From NCBI RefSeq assembly GCF_900116645.1, contig NZ_FPBO01000015.1, positions 1-64,000 on the forward strand: a stretch of 64,000 nt of DNA, read 5' to 3'. The notes under the pieces were generated by a model. The model saw only the letters and a program-made list of their open reading frames with translations. It searched no databases and was not told where the DNA came from. Both the position numbers and the translations under genes were made by a program. The stretch comes from Pseudoduganella namucuonensis (GTDB lineage Bacteria > Pseudomonadota > Gammaproteobacteria > Burkholderiales > Burkholderiaceae_D). Below, one piece after another: positions 23,758-33,500 of the stretch (positions within the stretch are counted from its first letter, which is position 1; every line of letters begins with the position of its first letter).

Positions 23758-23851
23758 ACCGATATTTTGTCGTCTTATCACGGAAGCCCAACGCGGATAG
23801 CATACAAAACATCAACAACGGGTTTCACACCATACACATCAGGAGAACGAC

Positions 23852-25594
23852 ATGGCAAAGATGACCGCAGCTGAAGCAGCTGTCCACGTACTGAAAAAAG
23901 AGGGGATCGACATCGCCTTCGGCGTGCCCGGCGCGGCGATCAACCCGCTGTACGCGGCCCTCAAAAAGAACGGCGGCATCAAGCACATCCTGGGCCGCCA
24001 CGTCGAGGGCGCCTCCCACATGGCTGAAGGATACACCCGCGCCGCGCCCGGCAACATCGGCGTGTGCATCGGCACCTCCGGCCCCGCCGGCACCGACATG
24101 ATCACCGGCCTGTACTCGGCCCAGGCCGACTCGATCCCCATCCTGTGCATCACCGGCCAGGCGCCGCGTGCCCGCATGCACAAGGAAGACTTCCAGGCCG
24201 TCGACATCGCCTCGATCGCCAAGCCGGTCACCAAGTGGGCCACCACCGTGCTGGAGCCGGCGCAGGTGCCGCGCGCCTTCCAGCAAGCGTTCCACCTGAT
24301 GCGCTCCGGCCGTCCGGGCCCGGTGCTGATCGACCTGCCGTTCGACGTCATGATGGCCACCATCGAGTTCGATCCGGAAACGTACGAGCCGATGGAGGTG
24401 TACAAGCCGCGCGCCACCCGCGCCCAGATCGAAAAGGCGCTGGGCATGCTGAACGACGCCGACAAGCCCTTGATCACCGCCGGCGGCGGCATCATCAACG
24501 CCAACGCGTCCAAGCTGCTGGTCGAATTCGCCGAGATCGTCAACGTGCCGGTCATCCCGACCCTGATGGGCTGGGGCACCATCCCCGACGACCACGCGCT
24601 GATGGCCGGCATGGCCGGTCTGCAGACCAGCCACCGCTACGGCAACGCCACCGTGCTGGCCTCCGACTTCATGATCGGCATCGGCAACCGCTGGGCCAAC
24701 CGCCACACCGGTTCCGTGGACGTGTTCACCCAGGACCGCTCCTTCGTCCACATCGACATCGAACCGACCCAGATCGGCCGCGTGTTCGGTCCGGACCTGG
24801 GCATCGTGTCCGACGCCGGCCACGCGCTGGAATTGCTGGTCGAAGTGGCCAAGGAATGGAAGGCCGCCGGCAAGCTGAAGGACCGCACCGGCTGGGTCCA
24901 CCAGTGCCAGGAACGCAAGCGCACCATGCTGCGCAAGACCGACTACGACAACGTCCCGGTCAAGCCGCTGCGCGTGTACGAGGAAATGAACAAGTACTTC
25001 GGCCGCAACACCCGCTACGTGTCGGCCATCGGCCTGTCGCAGATCGCCGCCGCCCAGTTCCTGCACGTGTACGAGCCGCGCAACTGGATCAACTGCGGCC
25101 AGGCCGGCCCGCTGGGCTGGACCATCCCCGCCGCGCTGGGTGTGCGGGCCTCCGACCCGACCACCGACATCGTCGCGATCTCGGGCGACTACGACTTCCA
25201 GTTCCTGATCGAGGAACTGGCCGTGGGCGCGCAGTTCAAGCTGCCGTACATCCACGTGCTGGTCAACAACAGCTACCTGGGCCTGATCCGCCAGTCGCAA
25301 CGCGGCTTCGACATGGACTACTGCGTGCAACTGGCGTTCGAGAACGTCAACGCGCCGGAACTGAACGGCTACGGCGTGGACCACGTGGCGGTCGTGCAGG
25401 GCCTGGGTTGCAAGGCGATCCGCGTGCACACCCCGGACGAGATCATCCCCGCCTTCGAGAAGGCCCGCGAACTGATGGCGCAATTCAGCGTGCCGGTGGT
25501 GGTCGAGATCATCCTGGAGCGCGTGACCAACATCGCGATGGGCACCGAGATCAACGCGATCAACGAGTTCAACGACATCCTGGACGTTCAGTAA
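23852..25594 (+). CDS. gcl: Glyoxylate carboligase (tartronate-semialdehyde synthase)
   Basis: Gcl condenses two glyoxylates to tartronate semialdehyde with release of CO2, using thiamine diphosphate and FAD. The 580-residue protein has the valine that replaces the usual catalytic glutamate in this enzyme (V51 in GRHVEGASHMAEGY), the key feature separating Gcl from acetolactate synthases. The thiamine-binding region GDYDFQFLIEELAVGAQ is near the C-terminus. AGGAGA precedes the ATG. It is first in an operon with hyi and glxR. Confidence 0.97.
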   Translation: MAKMTAAEAAVHVLKKEGIDIAFGVPGAAINPLYAALKKNGGIKHILGRHVEGASHMAEGYTRAAPGNIGVCIGTSGPAGTDMITGLYSAQADSIPILCITGQAPRARMHKEDFQAVDIASIAKPVTKWATTVLEPAQVPRAFQQAFHLMRSGRPGPVLIDLPFDVMMATIEFDPETYEPMEVYKPRATRAQIEKALGMLNDADKPLITAGGGIINANASKLLVEFAEIVNVPVIPTLMGWGTIPDDHALMAGMAGLQTSHRYGNATVLASDFMIGIGNRWANRHTGSVDVFTQDRSFVHIDIEPTQIGRVFGPDLGIVSDAGHALELLVEVAKEWKAAGKLKDRTGWVHQCQERKRTMLRKTDYDNVPVKPLRVYEEMNKYFGRNTRYVSAIGLSQIAAAQFLHVYEPRNWINCGQAGPLGWTIPAALGVRASDPTTDIVAISGDYDFQFLIEELAVGAQFKLPYIHVLVNNSYLGLIRQSQRGFDMDYCVQLAFENVNAPELNGYGVDHVAVVQGLGCKAIRVHTPDEIIPAFEKARELMAQFSVPVVVEIILERVTNIAMGTEINAINEFNDILDVQ

Positions 25595-25604
25595 CAAGCC
25601 GGAA

Positions 25605-25625
25605 CGGGGGAGCCGACCTCCCCCG
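25605..25625 (+). other. Intercistronic stem-loop between gcl and hyi
   Basis: CGGGGGAG and CTCCCCCG pair around a five-base loop ten bases after the gcl stop. No T run follows, so it is more likely an mRNA-stabilising hairpin than a terminator. Confidence 0.55.
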
Positions 25626-25649
25626 CGCAGCAACCTAAAGGAAGAAGAC

Positions 25650-26429
25650 ATGCCAAAATTCGCCGCCAACCTGACCATGCTGTTCAATGAACTGCATTTC
25701 CTGGACCGCTTCAGCGCCGCCTCGCGCGCCGGCTTCAAGGGGGTCGAGTTCCTGTTCCCCTACGACTTCGAGCCGGAGCAACTGGCCGAGAAGCTGCACC
25801 AGTTCCAGCTGGAGATGGTGCTGCACAACCTGCCGGCCGGCCACTGGGCGGGCGGCGAGCGCGGCATCGCGTGCCTGCCGGACCGCGTCGCCGAGTTCGA
25901 GGCGGGCGTGGAGCAGGCCATCCGCTACGCCAAGGTCTTGAAGACGCAGCGCGTCAACTGCCTGGTCGGCATCCCGCCGGCCAACGTGGAACGCGCCAAG
26001 GCGCAGGCCACGCTGGTGCGGAACCTGAAGTTCGCCGCCAGGGAATTGAAGGCCGCCGGCGTTCCGCTGCTGATCGAACCGATCAACACCTTCGACATCC
26101 CCGGCTTCTTCCTGTCGGGCACCCGCCAGGGGCTGGAACTGATCGAGGCGGTCGGTTCGGACAACCTATTCCTGCAATACGACATCTACCACATGCAGCG
26201 CATGGAGGGCGAACTGGCCAACACCATCAAGGCCAACCAGTCCGTCATCAAGCACATCCAGCTGGCCGACAACCCGGGCCGCTTCGAGCCGGGCACGGGC
26301 GAGATCAACTACCGCTTCCTGCTGAACTTCCTGGACGAGATCGGCTACGACGGCTGGGTGGGCTGCGAATACAAGCCGAAGAACGGCACCGTGGACGGCC
26401 TGGGCTGGCGCCAGGCATTGGCGAACTAA
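25650..26429 (+). CDS. hyi: Hydroxypyruvate isomerase
   Basis: Hyi interconverts tartronate semialdehyde and hydroxypyruvate. The 259-residue TIM-barrel protein matches the E. coli enzyme in length and contains NLTMLFNELHFLDRF at the start, LLIEPINTFDIPGFFL, QYDIYHMQRMEG and HIQLADNPGRFEPGTGEI, which carry the metal and substrate residues of this AP-endonuclease-2-like family. AAAGGAAG precedes the ATG. It lies between gcl and glxR. Confidence 0.96.
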   Translation: MPKFAANLTMLFNELHFLDRFSAASRAGFKGVEFLFPYDFEPEQLAEKLHQFQLEMVLHNLPAGHWAGGERGIACLPDRVAEFEAGVEQAIRYAKVLKTQRVNCLVGIPPANVERAKAQATLVRNLKFAARELKAAGVPLLIEPINTFDIPGFFLSGTRQGLELIEAVGSDNLFLQYDIYHMQRMEGELANTIKANQSVIKHIQLADNPGRFEPGTGEINYRFLLNFLDEIGYDGWVGCEYKPKNGTVDGLGWRQALAN

Positions 26430-26492
26430 AACCAACGCCGAAAGGCCGGGGTCAGACCCCATGGGGTCTGACCCCAGATTCCGCCTCTGGTT
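26428..26492. repeat. GGGGTCAG-family palindromic repeat, copy 2
   Basis: GGGGTCAGACCCC (26448–26460), AT, GGGGTCTGACCCC (26463–26475) form a 28-bp perfect palindrome. The flanks (AAACCAACGCCGAAAGGCC on the left and, reversed, AACCAGAGGCGGAATCT on the right) continue the symmetry imperfectly. The element fills the hyi–glxR gap, and the ribosome site of glxR lies after it. Confidence 0.9.
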
Positions 26493-26521
26493 CTAATTAA
26501 TAAACACTAGGAGAAATTATC

Positions 26522-27409
26522 ATGGCAAAACTGGGATTCATCGGTCTGGGCATCATGGGCGCGCCAATGGCGGGCCACCTGCAAGCCGGCGGCCACAAGC
26601 TGTACCTGCACGACATCAAAAACCCGCCGGCCAACCTGGTCGAGGGCGGCGCCACCGTCTGCACCTCGGGCGCCGAAGTGGCCAAGCGCGCCGACATCGT
26701 CTTCCTGATGGTGCCGGACACCCCGCACGTCGAGGAGGCGCTGTTCGCCGAGGACGGCGTGGCCGCCGGCCTGACCGCCGGCAAGATCGTGGTCGACATG
26801 AGCTCGATCTCGCCGATCGCCACCAAGGAATTCGCGAAGAAGATCAACAAGAAGAACTGCGCCTACCTGGACGCCCCCGTGTCCGGCGGCGAAGTGGGCG
26901 CCAAGGCCGCCTCCTTGACCATCATGGTCGGCGGCCCGACCGAGGCGTTCGACACCGTCAAGCCGCTGTTCGACCTGATGGGCAAGAACATCACCCTGGT
27001 CGGCGGCAACGGCGACGGCCAGACCACCAAGGTGGCCAACCAGATCATCGTCGCGCTGAACATCCAGGCGGTGGCCGAGGCGCTGCTGTTCGCGTCGAAG
27101 GCCGGCGCCGACCCGGCCAAGGTGCGCGAGGCGCTGATGGGCGGCTTCGCCTCCTCGCGCATCCTGGAGGTGCACGGCGAGCGCATGGTCAAGCGTTCGT
27201 TCAACCCGGGCTTCCGCATCCAGCTGCACCAGAAGGACCTGAACCTGGCTCTGCAAGGCGCCAAGGCGCTGGGCGTGTCGCTGCCGAACACCGCGGCCAC
27301 CCAGGAACTGATGAACGCCTGCGCCGCCAACGGCCTGGCCGGTCTGGACCACTCCGCGCTGTGCCAGGCGATCGAGCTGATGTCCAACCACAAAATCGCG
27401 CAAGGCTGA
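26522..27409 (+). CDS. glxR: 2-hydroxy-3-oxopropionate (tartronate semialdehyde) reductase
   Basis: GlxR reduces tartronate semialdehyde to D-glycerate with NAD(P)H. The 295-residue beta-hydroxyacid dehydrogenase has the nucleotide motif GLGIMGAPMAGHL at residues 7–19, the DAPVSGGEVGAKAASLT segment, and the catalytic lysine in GDGQTTKVANQI. AGGAGA precedes the ATG. It completes the gcl–hyi–glxR route from glyoxylate to glycerate and is followed by a strong terminator. Confidence 0.96.
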   Translation: MAKLGFIGLGIMGAPMAGHLQAGGHKLYLHDIKNPPANLVEGGATVCTSGAEVAKRADIVFLMVPDTPHVEEALFAEDGVAAGLTAGKIVVDMSSISPIATKEFAKKINKKNCAYLDAPVSGGEVGAKAASLTIMVGGPTEAFDTVKPLFDLMGKNITLVGGNGDGQTTKVANQIIVALNIQAVAEALLFASKAGADPAKVREALMGGFASSRILEVHGERMVKRSFNPGFRIQLHQKDLNLALQGAKALGVSLPNTAATQELMNACAANGLAGLDHSALCQAIELMSNHKIAQG

Positions 27410-27424
27410 TCCAGCCCGAGCGAC

Positions 27425-27453
27425 GCGCCCCGGCCTCCGGGGCGCTTTTTTTT
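27425..27453 (+). terminator. Rho-independent terminator after glxR
   Basis: GCGCCCCGG and CCGGGGCGC form a nine-base stem with a three-base loop, followed by eight T. It closes the gcl–hyi–glxR transcript and separates it from pyruvate kinase. Confidence 0.92.
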
Positions 27454-27457
27454 GCCC

Positions 27458-27523
27458 AAACCAACGGCAAAAATCCGGGGTCAGACCCCATTGGGGTCTG
27501 ACCCCGGCCTTTGCCTCTGGTTT
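27458..27523. repeat. GGGGTCAG-family palindromic repeat, copy 3
   Basis: GGGGTCAGACCCC (27477–27489), ATT, GGGGTCTGACCCC (27493–27505) with outer flanks AAACCAACGGCAAA and, reversed, AAACCAGAGGCAAA. It is almost the same element as copy 2 about one kilobase upstream and sits in the gap before pyruvate kinase. Confidence 0.9.
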
Positions 27524-27547
27524 TAATCGATACCACCAAAGATCCAA

Positions 27548-28969
27548 ATGCGCCGCGAACGTAAAGCCAAAATAGTAGCCACGCTGGGCCCCGCCAGCTC
27601 CGACCGCAACACCATCCAGGCCCTGTTCGAAGCGGGCGCCGACGTGTTCCGCTTCAACTTCAGCCACGGCAGCCACGCCGACCACAAGGCCCGCCACGAC
27701 ATCGTGCGCGCCATCGAACAAGACCTGGGCCGCCCGATCGCCATCCTGGCCGACCTGCAGGGCCCGAAACTGCGCATCGGCCAGTTCGCCGGCGGCAGCG
27801 TCGCGCTGGACGCCGGCGCCGAATTCACGCTGGACCGCGACCCCGCGCCGGGCGACGCGCGGCGCGTCTGCCTGCCCCACCCCGAGCTGTTCGAGGCGGC
27901 GCGCGCCGGGCAATCACTGTTGCTCGACGACGGGCGCGTGCGCCTGGACGTGCTGGCCAGCGACGACACCACCATCCGCACCCGCGTGGTCAACGCCGGC
28001 GTGCTGTCGGACCGCAAGGGCGTCAACGTGCCCGACGCCGTGCTGCCGATTCCCGCGCTGACGGCCAAGGACCGCCGCGACCTGGACTTCGCGCTGGAAC
28101 TGGGCGTGGACTGGATCGCGCTGTCGTTCGTGCAGCGCCCGGAGGACGTGCTGGAGGCGCAGGCGCTGGTCAAGGGCCGCGCCGGCGTGCTGTCGAAACT
28201 GGAAAAGCCGGCCGCGCTGGACCGGCTGGAGGAAATCATCGCGGCGTCCGACGCCGTGATGGTCGCCCGCGGCGACCTGGGCGTGGAACTGCCGCCCGAG
28301 CGCGTGCCCGGCGTGCAAAAGCGCATCGTGCGCCTGTGCCGCAAGCACGGCAAGCCGGTGGTGGTGGCCACGCAGATGCTCGAATCGATGGTGAGCGCCC
28401 CGGTGCCGACGCGCGCCGAGGCCTCCGACGTCGCCAACGCCATTTACGAGGGCGCGGACGCGGTGATGCTGTCGGCCGAATCGGCCAGCGGCCAGTACCC
28501 GGTGCAGGCCGTGTCGATCATGAACCGCATCATCTGCGAGGTCGAGCGCGACCCGCTGTACCCGGCGCTGATCGAGGCGCAGCGCGAGGCGCCGCTGCCG
28601 AACAAGGGCGACGCCATCAGCGCCGCGCTGCGCGACGTCACCAAGATCATCGGCGTGGTGGCGACGGTGGCCTACACCACGTCCGGGCACAGCAGCCTGC
28701 GCACGGCGCGCGAGCGGCCGCTGGCGCCCATCGTCAGCATCACGCCCAACCGCGACGTGGCGCGCCGCCTGGCGCTGGCGTGGGGCGTGCACAGCACGGT
28801 GAGCGCCGACGTGCACAGCGTCGACGAGATGGTGGCTGCGGCCTGCCGCACCGCGCTGCGCGAGGGATTCGTCAAGCCCGGCGACCAGATCGCCATCGCC
28901 GCCGGCACGCCGTTCGGCCAGCCCGGCACCACCAACCTGCTGCGCCTGGCCGAGATCTGGCCGCAGTGA
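27548..28969 (+). CDS. pyk: Pyruvate kinase
   Basis: Pyruvate kinase converts phosphoenolpyruvate and ADP to pyruvate and ATP. The 473-residue protein has RFNFSHGSHADH near the start, the catalytic KLEKPAALDRL segment and MVARGDLGVELP of the active site, and a C-terminal allosteric-type domain (AYTTSGHSSLRTARERP). Pyruvate kinase genes often follow glyoxylate carboligase operons. Here a terminator and a repeat separate it from glxR, so it may have its own promoter. Glycerate kinase, the link from glycerate to this reaction, is not in the window. Confidence 0.95.
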   Translation: MRRERKAKIVATLGPASSDRNTIQALFEAGADVFRFNFSHGSHADHKARHDIVRAIEQDLGRPIAILADLQGPKLRIGQFAGGSVALDAGAEFTLDRDPAPGDARRVCLPHPELFEAARAGQSLLLDDGRVRLDVLASDDTTIRTRVVNAGVLSDRKGVNVPDAVLPIPALTAKDRRDLDFALELGVDWIALSFVQRPEDVLEAQALVKGRAGVLSKLEKPAALDRLEEIIAASDAVMVARGDLGVELPPERVPGVQKRIVRLCRKHGKPVVVATQMLESMVSAPVPTRAEASDVANAIYEGADAVMLSAESASGQYPVQAVSIMNRIICEVERDPLYPALIEAQREAPLPNKGDAISAALRDVTKIIGVVATVAYTTSGHSSLRTARERPLAPIVSITPNRDVARRLALAWGVHSTVSADVHSVDEMVAAACRTALREGFVKPGDQIAIAAGTPFGQPGTTNLLRLAEIWPQ

Positions 28970-28975
28970 CCAAAC

Positions 28976-29005
28976 ACCCCAGGGGTGATTATTTACCCCT
29001 GGGGT
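28976..29005. terminator. Bidirectional stem-loop between pyk and the SagB-type gene
   Basis: ACCCCAGGGGT (28976–28986) and ACCCCTGGGGT (28995–29005) are reverse complements around an eight-base AT-rich loop. It separates convergent genes and may stop transcription from both sides, though T runs are short. Each arm is itself nearly symmetric. Confidence 0.6.
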
Positions 29006-29023
29006 AATTAGGCGGCCGTCGCG

Positions 29024-30184
29024 TCAGACGGGGTCGGGGTCGCCGTAGCGCAGTTCGATGGTGTCGCGCGCGGCGGCGGCCGGGCCGCAGCCGCAGACGG
29101 CCATCACGGCGTCGCTCAGCGGGTCCAGCCCCAGCGCCCGCTCGATGTCGACGTCGTTGACGGCGGCCGTGACGAAGGCCGGCATGCCCGCCTCCGTGGC
29201 CAGCAGGTAGAAGGTCTGCGACAAATGGCCCGCGTCCAGCGTCACCGCCTTGTAGGCCTTGGGGTGGTTGCGGTACTTCCAAAAGTTGCGCGCCACCCGC
29301 GCCACCATCGCCACCTGCATCGGCGCGTCGGCGAACCAGTGCTGGTCGGCGACGAAGCGCAGCGCCAGCGCGGCCGCCGCGGCGCCGTCCAGCAAGGTCA
29401 GCGGCGTCAGCGTGTGCGCCACCGGGTGGTAGTGGTACAGCCCGGGCGCCACCCCGTCCACCCGCTGCGCCAGCACATAGGCCTCGATCGGATGCAGGCC
29501 GCCGGCCGACGGGCTCAGCTTCTTGAGCACGTGGGCGTCCTCCCCCACCAGGCGCCGCTCCTGCGCGCCGAACGCGCGCTGCAGCAGCCGCGCCGCGACC
29601 GGCAGCGGCAGCGAGGCCTCCTTGTCGAAATTGCGCCCGGTGTAGCGCCGGAACAGCGTGTCGTCCAGGCCGGCGCGTTCGACCGGCGGCAACGCCAGCG
29701 CCGGTCCCGCCCCCGCCGGTTCCACCGTGGGCGGCGGCGGCGGCCCGTTGGCCGCCACCAGCTGCTGGAAATCGGGGAAATGCATGCCGGTCTCGACCCG
29801 CACGTCGCCCCAGCGGCCGAAGGCGTGGGCCAGCGCCGACATCGGCCGCCAGTGCTGCGCGCGCAGCGTCTCGTCGCGCGCGCGGACCGGTTCCCCGTCC
29901 GGCGCGTCATCCACCAGCAGGCCCAACGCCAGCAGGCGGGCCACGCTGGCCTCGCCGAAGCGGCGCGCGGCCTCCTCCCGTTCGATCCACACGGTCTGGC
30001 CCAGGCCGCCCAGCGCCGCCATGTCGGCGGCGTCCACCTCGACCTCGCGGTCCAGATGCGGCGCCAGCGCCACCCAGCGCATGGTGGCCGACAAGGCGCT
30101 GCCGCCCGAGAACAGGCCCGACCAGTCGATCCCCAGCTCCTCGCGCGGTTCGATATACAACACGGCGCAACGTCGTATCTTCAT
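29024..30184 (-). CDS. SagB/ThcOx-type nitroreductase, putative peptide-maturation dehydrogenase
   Basis: A 386-residue protein with a C-terminal FMN nitroreductase domain of the SagB type: SPSAGGLHPIEAYVLAQRVDG, LYHYHPVAHTL and KAYKAVTLDAGHLSQTFYLL, ending CGCGP. The first ~165 residues form a separate domain with a proline-rich linker (PPPPPTVEP). SagB enzymes oxidise azolines to azoles in RiPP peptides. The divergent neighbour is an NHLP-like precursor, matching the NCBI family pair putative peptide maturation dehydrogenase / putative modified peptide. No YcaO cyclodehydratase or exporter is present locally, so the actual chemistry is unknown. Confidence 0.82.
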   Translation of the reverse strand: MKIRRCAVLYIEPREELGIDWSGLFSGGSALSATMRWVALAPHLDREVEVDAADMAALGGLGQTVWIEREEAARRFGEASVARLLALGLLVDDAPDGEPVRARDETLRAQHWRPMSALAHAFGRWGDVRVETGMHFPDFQQLVAANGPPPPPTVEPAGAGPALALPPVERAGLDDTLFRRYTGRNFDKEASLPLPVAARLLQRAFGAQERRLVGEDAHVLKKLSPSAGGLHPIEAYVLAQRVDGVAPGLYHYHPVAHTLTPLTLLDGAAAAALALRFVADQHWFADAPMQVAMVARVARNFWKYRNHPKAYKAVTLDAGHLSQTFYLLATEAGMPAFVTAAVNDVDIERALGLDPLSDAVMAVCGCGPAAAARDTIELRYGDPDPV

Positions 30185-30293
30185 GGATGTATCGCTTCAA
30201 TTAAAGTTGCTTGGCAACAGCATAAGTCTGTCGTAGGATGGCCGGCGCGCCGTCGCGCGCTCACACGTGTTTAACCACTAAGGGATACCAGAA

Positions 30294-30548
30294 ATGACCA
30301 CGCAACCCACCGATAGCCTCGACACCCTGCTCGATTACCTGGCCTCCGACGAAGCCTTCCGCGAACGCATGCTGGGCGATCCGGTCGGCGCCCTGGGCAG
30401 CATCGGCATCACGCTCGATCCGGCGCAGGTGCCGGCCGTGCGCAGCCTGCCGTCGAAGGAAAGCATCGCGGCCGACCGCGACGCCATCAAGCAAAAGCTC
30501 GGCGGCACCGTCGGCATGCTGCCGTTCTTCCTGTCGGGCAAGCTCTAA
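30294..30548 (+). CDS. NHLP/Nif11-like RiPP precursor peptide
   Basis: An 84-residue acidic peptide. Its leader contains the NHLP/Nif11-type helix AFRERMLGDPVGALGSIGIT (residues 21–40). A glycine pair at 70–71 precedes the short hydrophobic tail TVGMLPFFLSGKL, the probable core. The tail has no cysteine, one threonine and one serine. AAGGGA precedes the ATG. It is divergent from the SagB-type dehydrogenase with a 109-base shared gap. Recognition rests on the leader pattern and on the neighbour; the modification and cleavage site are not shown. Confidence 0.78.
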   Translation: MTTQPTDSLDTLLDYLASDEAFRERMLGDPVGALGSIGITLDPAQVPAVRSLPSKESIAADRDAIKQKLGGTVGMLPFFLSGKL

Positions 30549-30569
30549 GCCCCGCCATCCGGCCGCGGC

Positions 30570-33500
30570 TCAGTCGACCTCGACGGTGTCGCGGCGCGCC
30601 GCCTCCGTGTCCGGTCCGTCGGACTCGACCCGGTTGCGGCCGCGGTGCTTGGCCCGGTAGAGCGCGGCGTCGGCGCGCCCCAGCAGCGCGTTGACCGGCT
30701 CGCCGGCGCGCATGGTGGCCACGCCGAAGCTGCAGGTCTTGTGCCGCACCACCGGGAAGTGGTAGCCGGCGATCGCCGCGCGCAGCCGCTCGGCGAAGGT
30801 GACCGCCTGCGCGGCGTCGGTGTCGGCGCACACCACCAGGAACTCCTCCCCGCCCCAGCGCCCCACCACGTCGATGTCGCGCGAGCCCTCCCTGAGCAGC
30901 TCGGCGATGGCGACCAGCACCTGGTCGCCGGCCTGGTGGCCGTGCGTGTCGTTGATCGACTTGAAATGGTCGACGTCGAGCAGCACCACCGAAAACACGC
31001 CGTTGCCGCGCAAGCCGCGGCTGTACTCGGTGTCCAGCGCCTGGTCCAGCCGCAGCCGGTTGTACAGGCCGGTCAGCCGGTCGGTGTAGGACAGCGTCTC
31101 GAGCTGCTTGTTCTTTTCATCGAGCTCGGCGGTGCGGTCGCGCACCATCGTCTCCAGGAATTCCGCGCGGGCGCTGGCCAGCGCCTGGATCTTGCGCAGG
31201 CGCCAGCGGTGCCCCGCCGCCAACGCGCCCAGCAGGCCCAGCGCCAGCAGCGCGCGGCACCACCAGGTCTGGTGCCAGGCCGGCTCGACGGTGATGCGCA
31301 TCGACAGCTCGTGCGGACTCCAGACGCCGTCGCGGTTGCTGCCGCGCATGCGCAGCAGGTAGCCGCCCGGCTTCATGTTGCTGTAGGACGCGACGCGCCG
31401 GCTGGCGTCCGCCTCCACCCAGCCCTTGTCGTAGCCCTCCAGCCAGAAGGCGTAGCGGTTGCGCGGGCTGGCCGAGTAGTCCAGCGCGGCCACCTCGACC
31501 TCGAAACTCCTGGCCTCGGCCGGCACCGTCAGCCCCGCCCCGCCACTCGCCAGCAGCGGCGCCGCCGGCAGCGCGCGCGCGCCCACGCGCGCCGCGCTGA
31601 CCACCAGCGGCGGCTGGTAGCCCCACTTCTCGGCCTGTCCCGGGTGCACGATGGTGTAGCCGCCGGAGGTGCCGAACAGGATGTCGGCCTGCGGCGTGCG
31701 GGTCGCGGCGCCGACGAAATAGGGCTGGAACACCAGCCCCTCGGCGCGGCCGTAGGCGCGCGCGCGCAGGGTGGCGATGTCGACCGCCGCGATGCCGCTG
31801 ATGGTCGAGACCCAGACCCGCCCGGCGCCGTCGGGCTGCATCGCCACCACGCTGGGGTTGGGCAGGCCGTCGGCCAGGCCGACGCGGCGGAACACCGGCG
31901 CGCCGTCCGCCGCCCGCCCCTCGAGCACGCTGATGCCGCCGGTGTTGGTGCCCACCCACAGCCGGCCGCGGGCGTCGATGGCCAGCGAATACACGGTGGA
32001 ATCGGCCAGCCCGGACGGGTTGCCGGGCGCGCCCATGATGTGCTCGACCGCGCCAGTGGCCGGGTCGAGCCGGTTCAAGCCGTTCTGCGTGCCGATCCAC
32101 AGCGCGCCGCCGGCGTCGGCCACCACGGCGGTGACGCGATTGTCGCTCAGGCCGCCCGCCGCCGCCGGGCCCGCCGGGTAGGCGCGCACCGTGCGCGCCC
32201 GCGGATCGAAGCGCAGCACGCCGCCGCCGGTGCCCAGCCACAGCTCGCCGCCGCGGCGCAGGATGGTGCCCACCCGCGGGTGCGGCTCGCCCTGCGGCAT
32301 CGGCACGCGCGCCACCTTGCGGCCCTGGGCGCTGGTGCGGTACAGGCCGAGCTGGGTGCCGATCCAGGCCTCGCCCGGCTCGGCCTCGGCCATCGACAGC
32401 ACCAGCCGCTTGGGCAGGGCGCTGTCGGGACGGGCCGGATCGGGCCGCAGCGCCGCGACGCGGCCGCCGTCGGGATGGATCAGGTCGATGCCCTGGTCGC
32501 CCAGCGCCACCCACAGCCTGCCGGCGGCGTCGTTCATGAAGGCCAGCACCGACACCTCCAGCAGGCCCTCGCCGTCGAACACGGTCTCGATGGCGCGGTT
32601 GCGGGGGTTGTGCGTGTCGACGCCGCGCTCGTTGGCGACCCACACCAGGCCGCTGCTGTCGCGCCACAGCGCGGCGACCCGGTCGTTGGCCAGGCTGGTC
32701 GGCATGGCCACGCGGTGCGCGATGCGGCGCCCGCGGCCGGTGTCGTCGAATTCGATGACGCCGCCGCCGTAGGTCGCGGCCCACCAGCGCCCGGGCACGA
32801 CCTCGGCCAGCGACAGCACCATCGTGCTGTTGGCGTCCTTGACCTGGTCCAACGCCAGGATGCGCCCCTCCGCGGCCCCGGCCTCGACCAGGCCGACGCC
32901 GCTGCGCAGCGTGCCGAACACCACCTGGCCCAGCGTGTTGGTGGCCAGCGCCAGCACCGCGTCGCTCCAGGCGCCGGCGGCCGCGCCGTCCACCACCGCC
33001 ACCGGTGCGATCCGGCCGCCGGCCGCGTCGCGCCGCGCCAGGCCGGCGTTCGAGCCTATCCACAGGTCGCCGTTGCGGTCCAGCGCCAGCGCGCGGATCT
33101 GGTTGGCCCGGCCCCCGCCCTCGCGCGGATGGCGGGTGACGACGCCGCGCGCCGTGTCGATGTGGTCCAGGCCGGCCGGGCCGCCCACCCACACGCCGCC
33201 CTTGTCGTCGCTGGCGATGGCGCTGACCGACACGCCGGACAGCCCGCCCGGGCCGGCCGGGTAGCGCACGAAGCGTTCATGGACCTTGTCGTACATGGCC
33301 GCGCCGGCGGTCGAGGTGCCGACCCACAGCCGGCCCCGCCCGTCCACGTGCACGGTCTGGATGAAATCGCCCGGCAGGGAGCCGGGGTCGTCCTTGTCGA
33401 AGAAGAAATTGCGCATGGCGTAGCCGTCCCAGCGGGCCAGGCCGCGCTGGGTGCCGAACCAGAGGAAGCCGTCGCCGTCCTGCGCCAGGCTCATGACGAC

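Noticed and set aside
26448..27505. GGGGTCAGACCCC palindromes as Rho-independent terminators
   Set aside because: No T run follows either copy, and a genuine terminator with eight T lies separately at 27425–27453.
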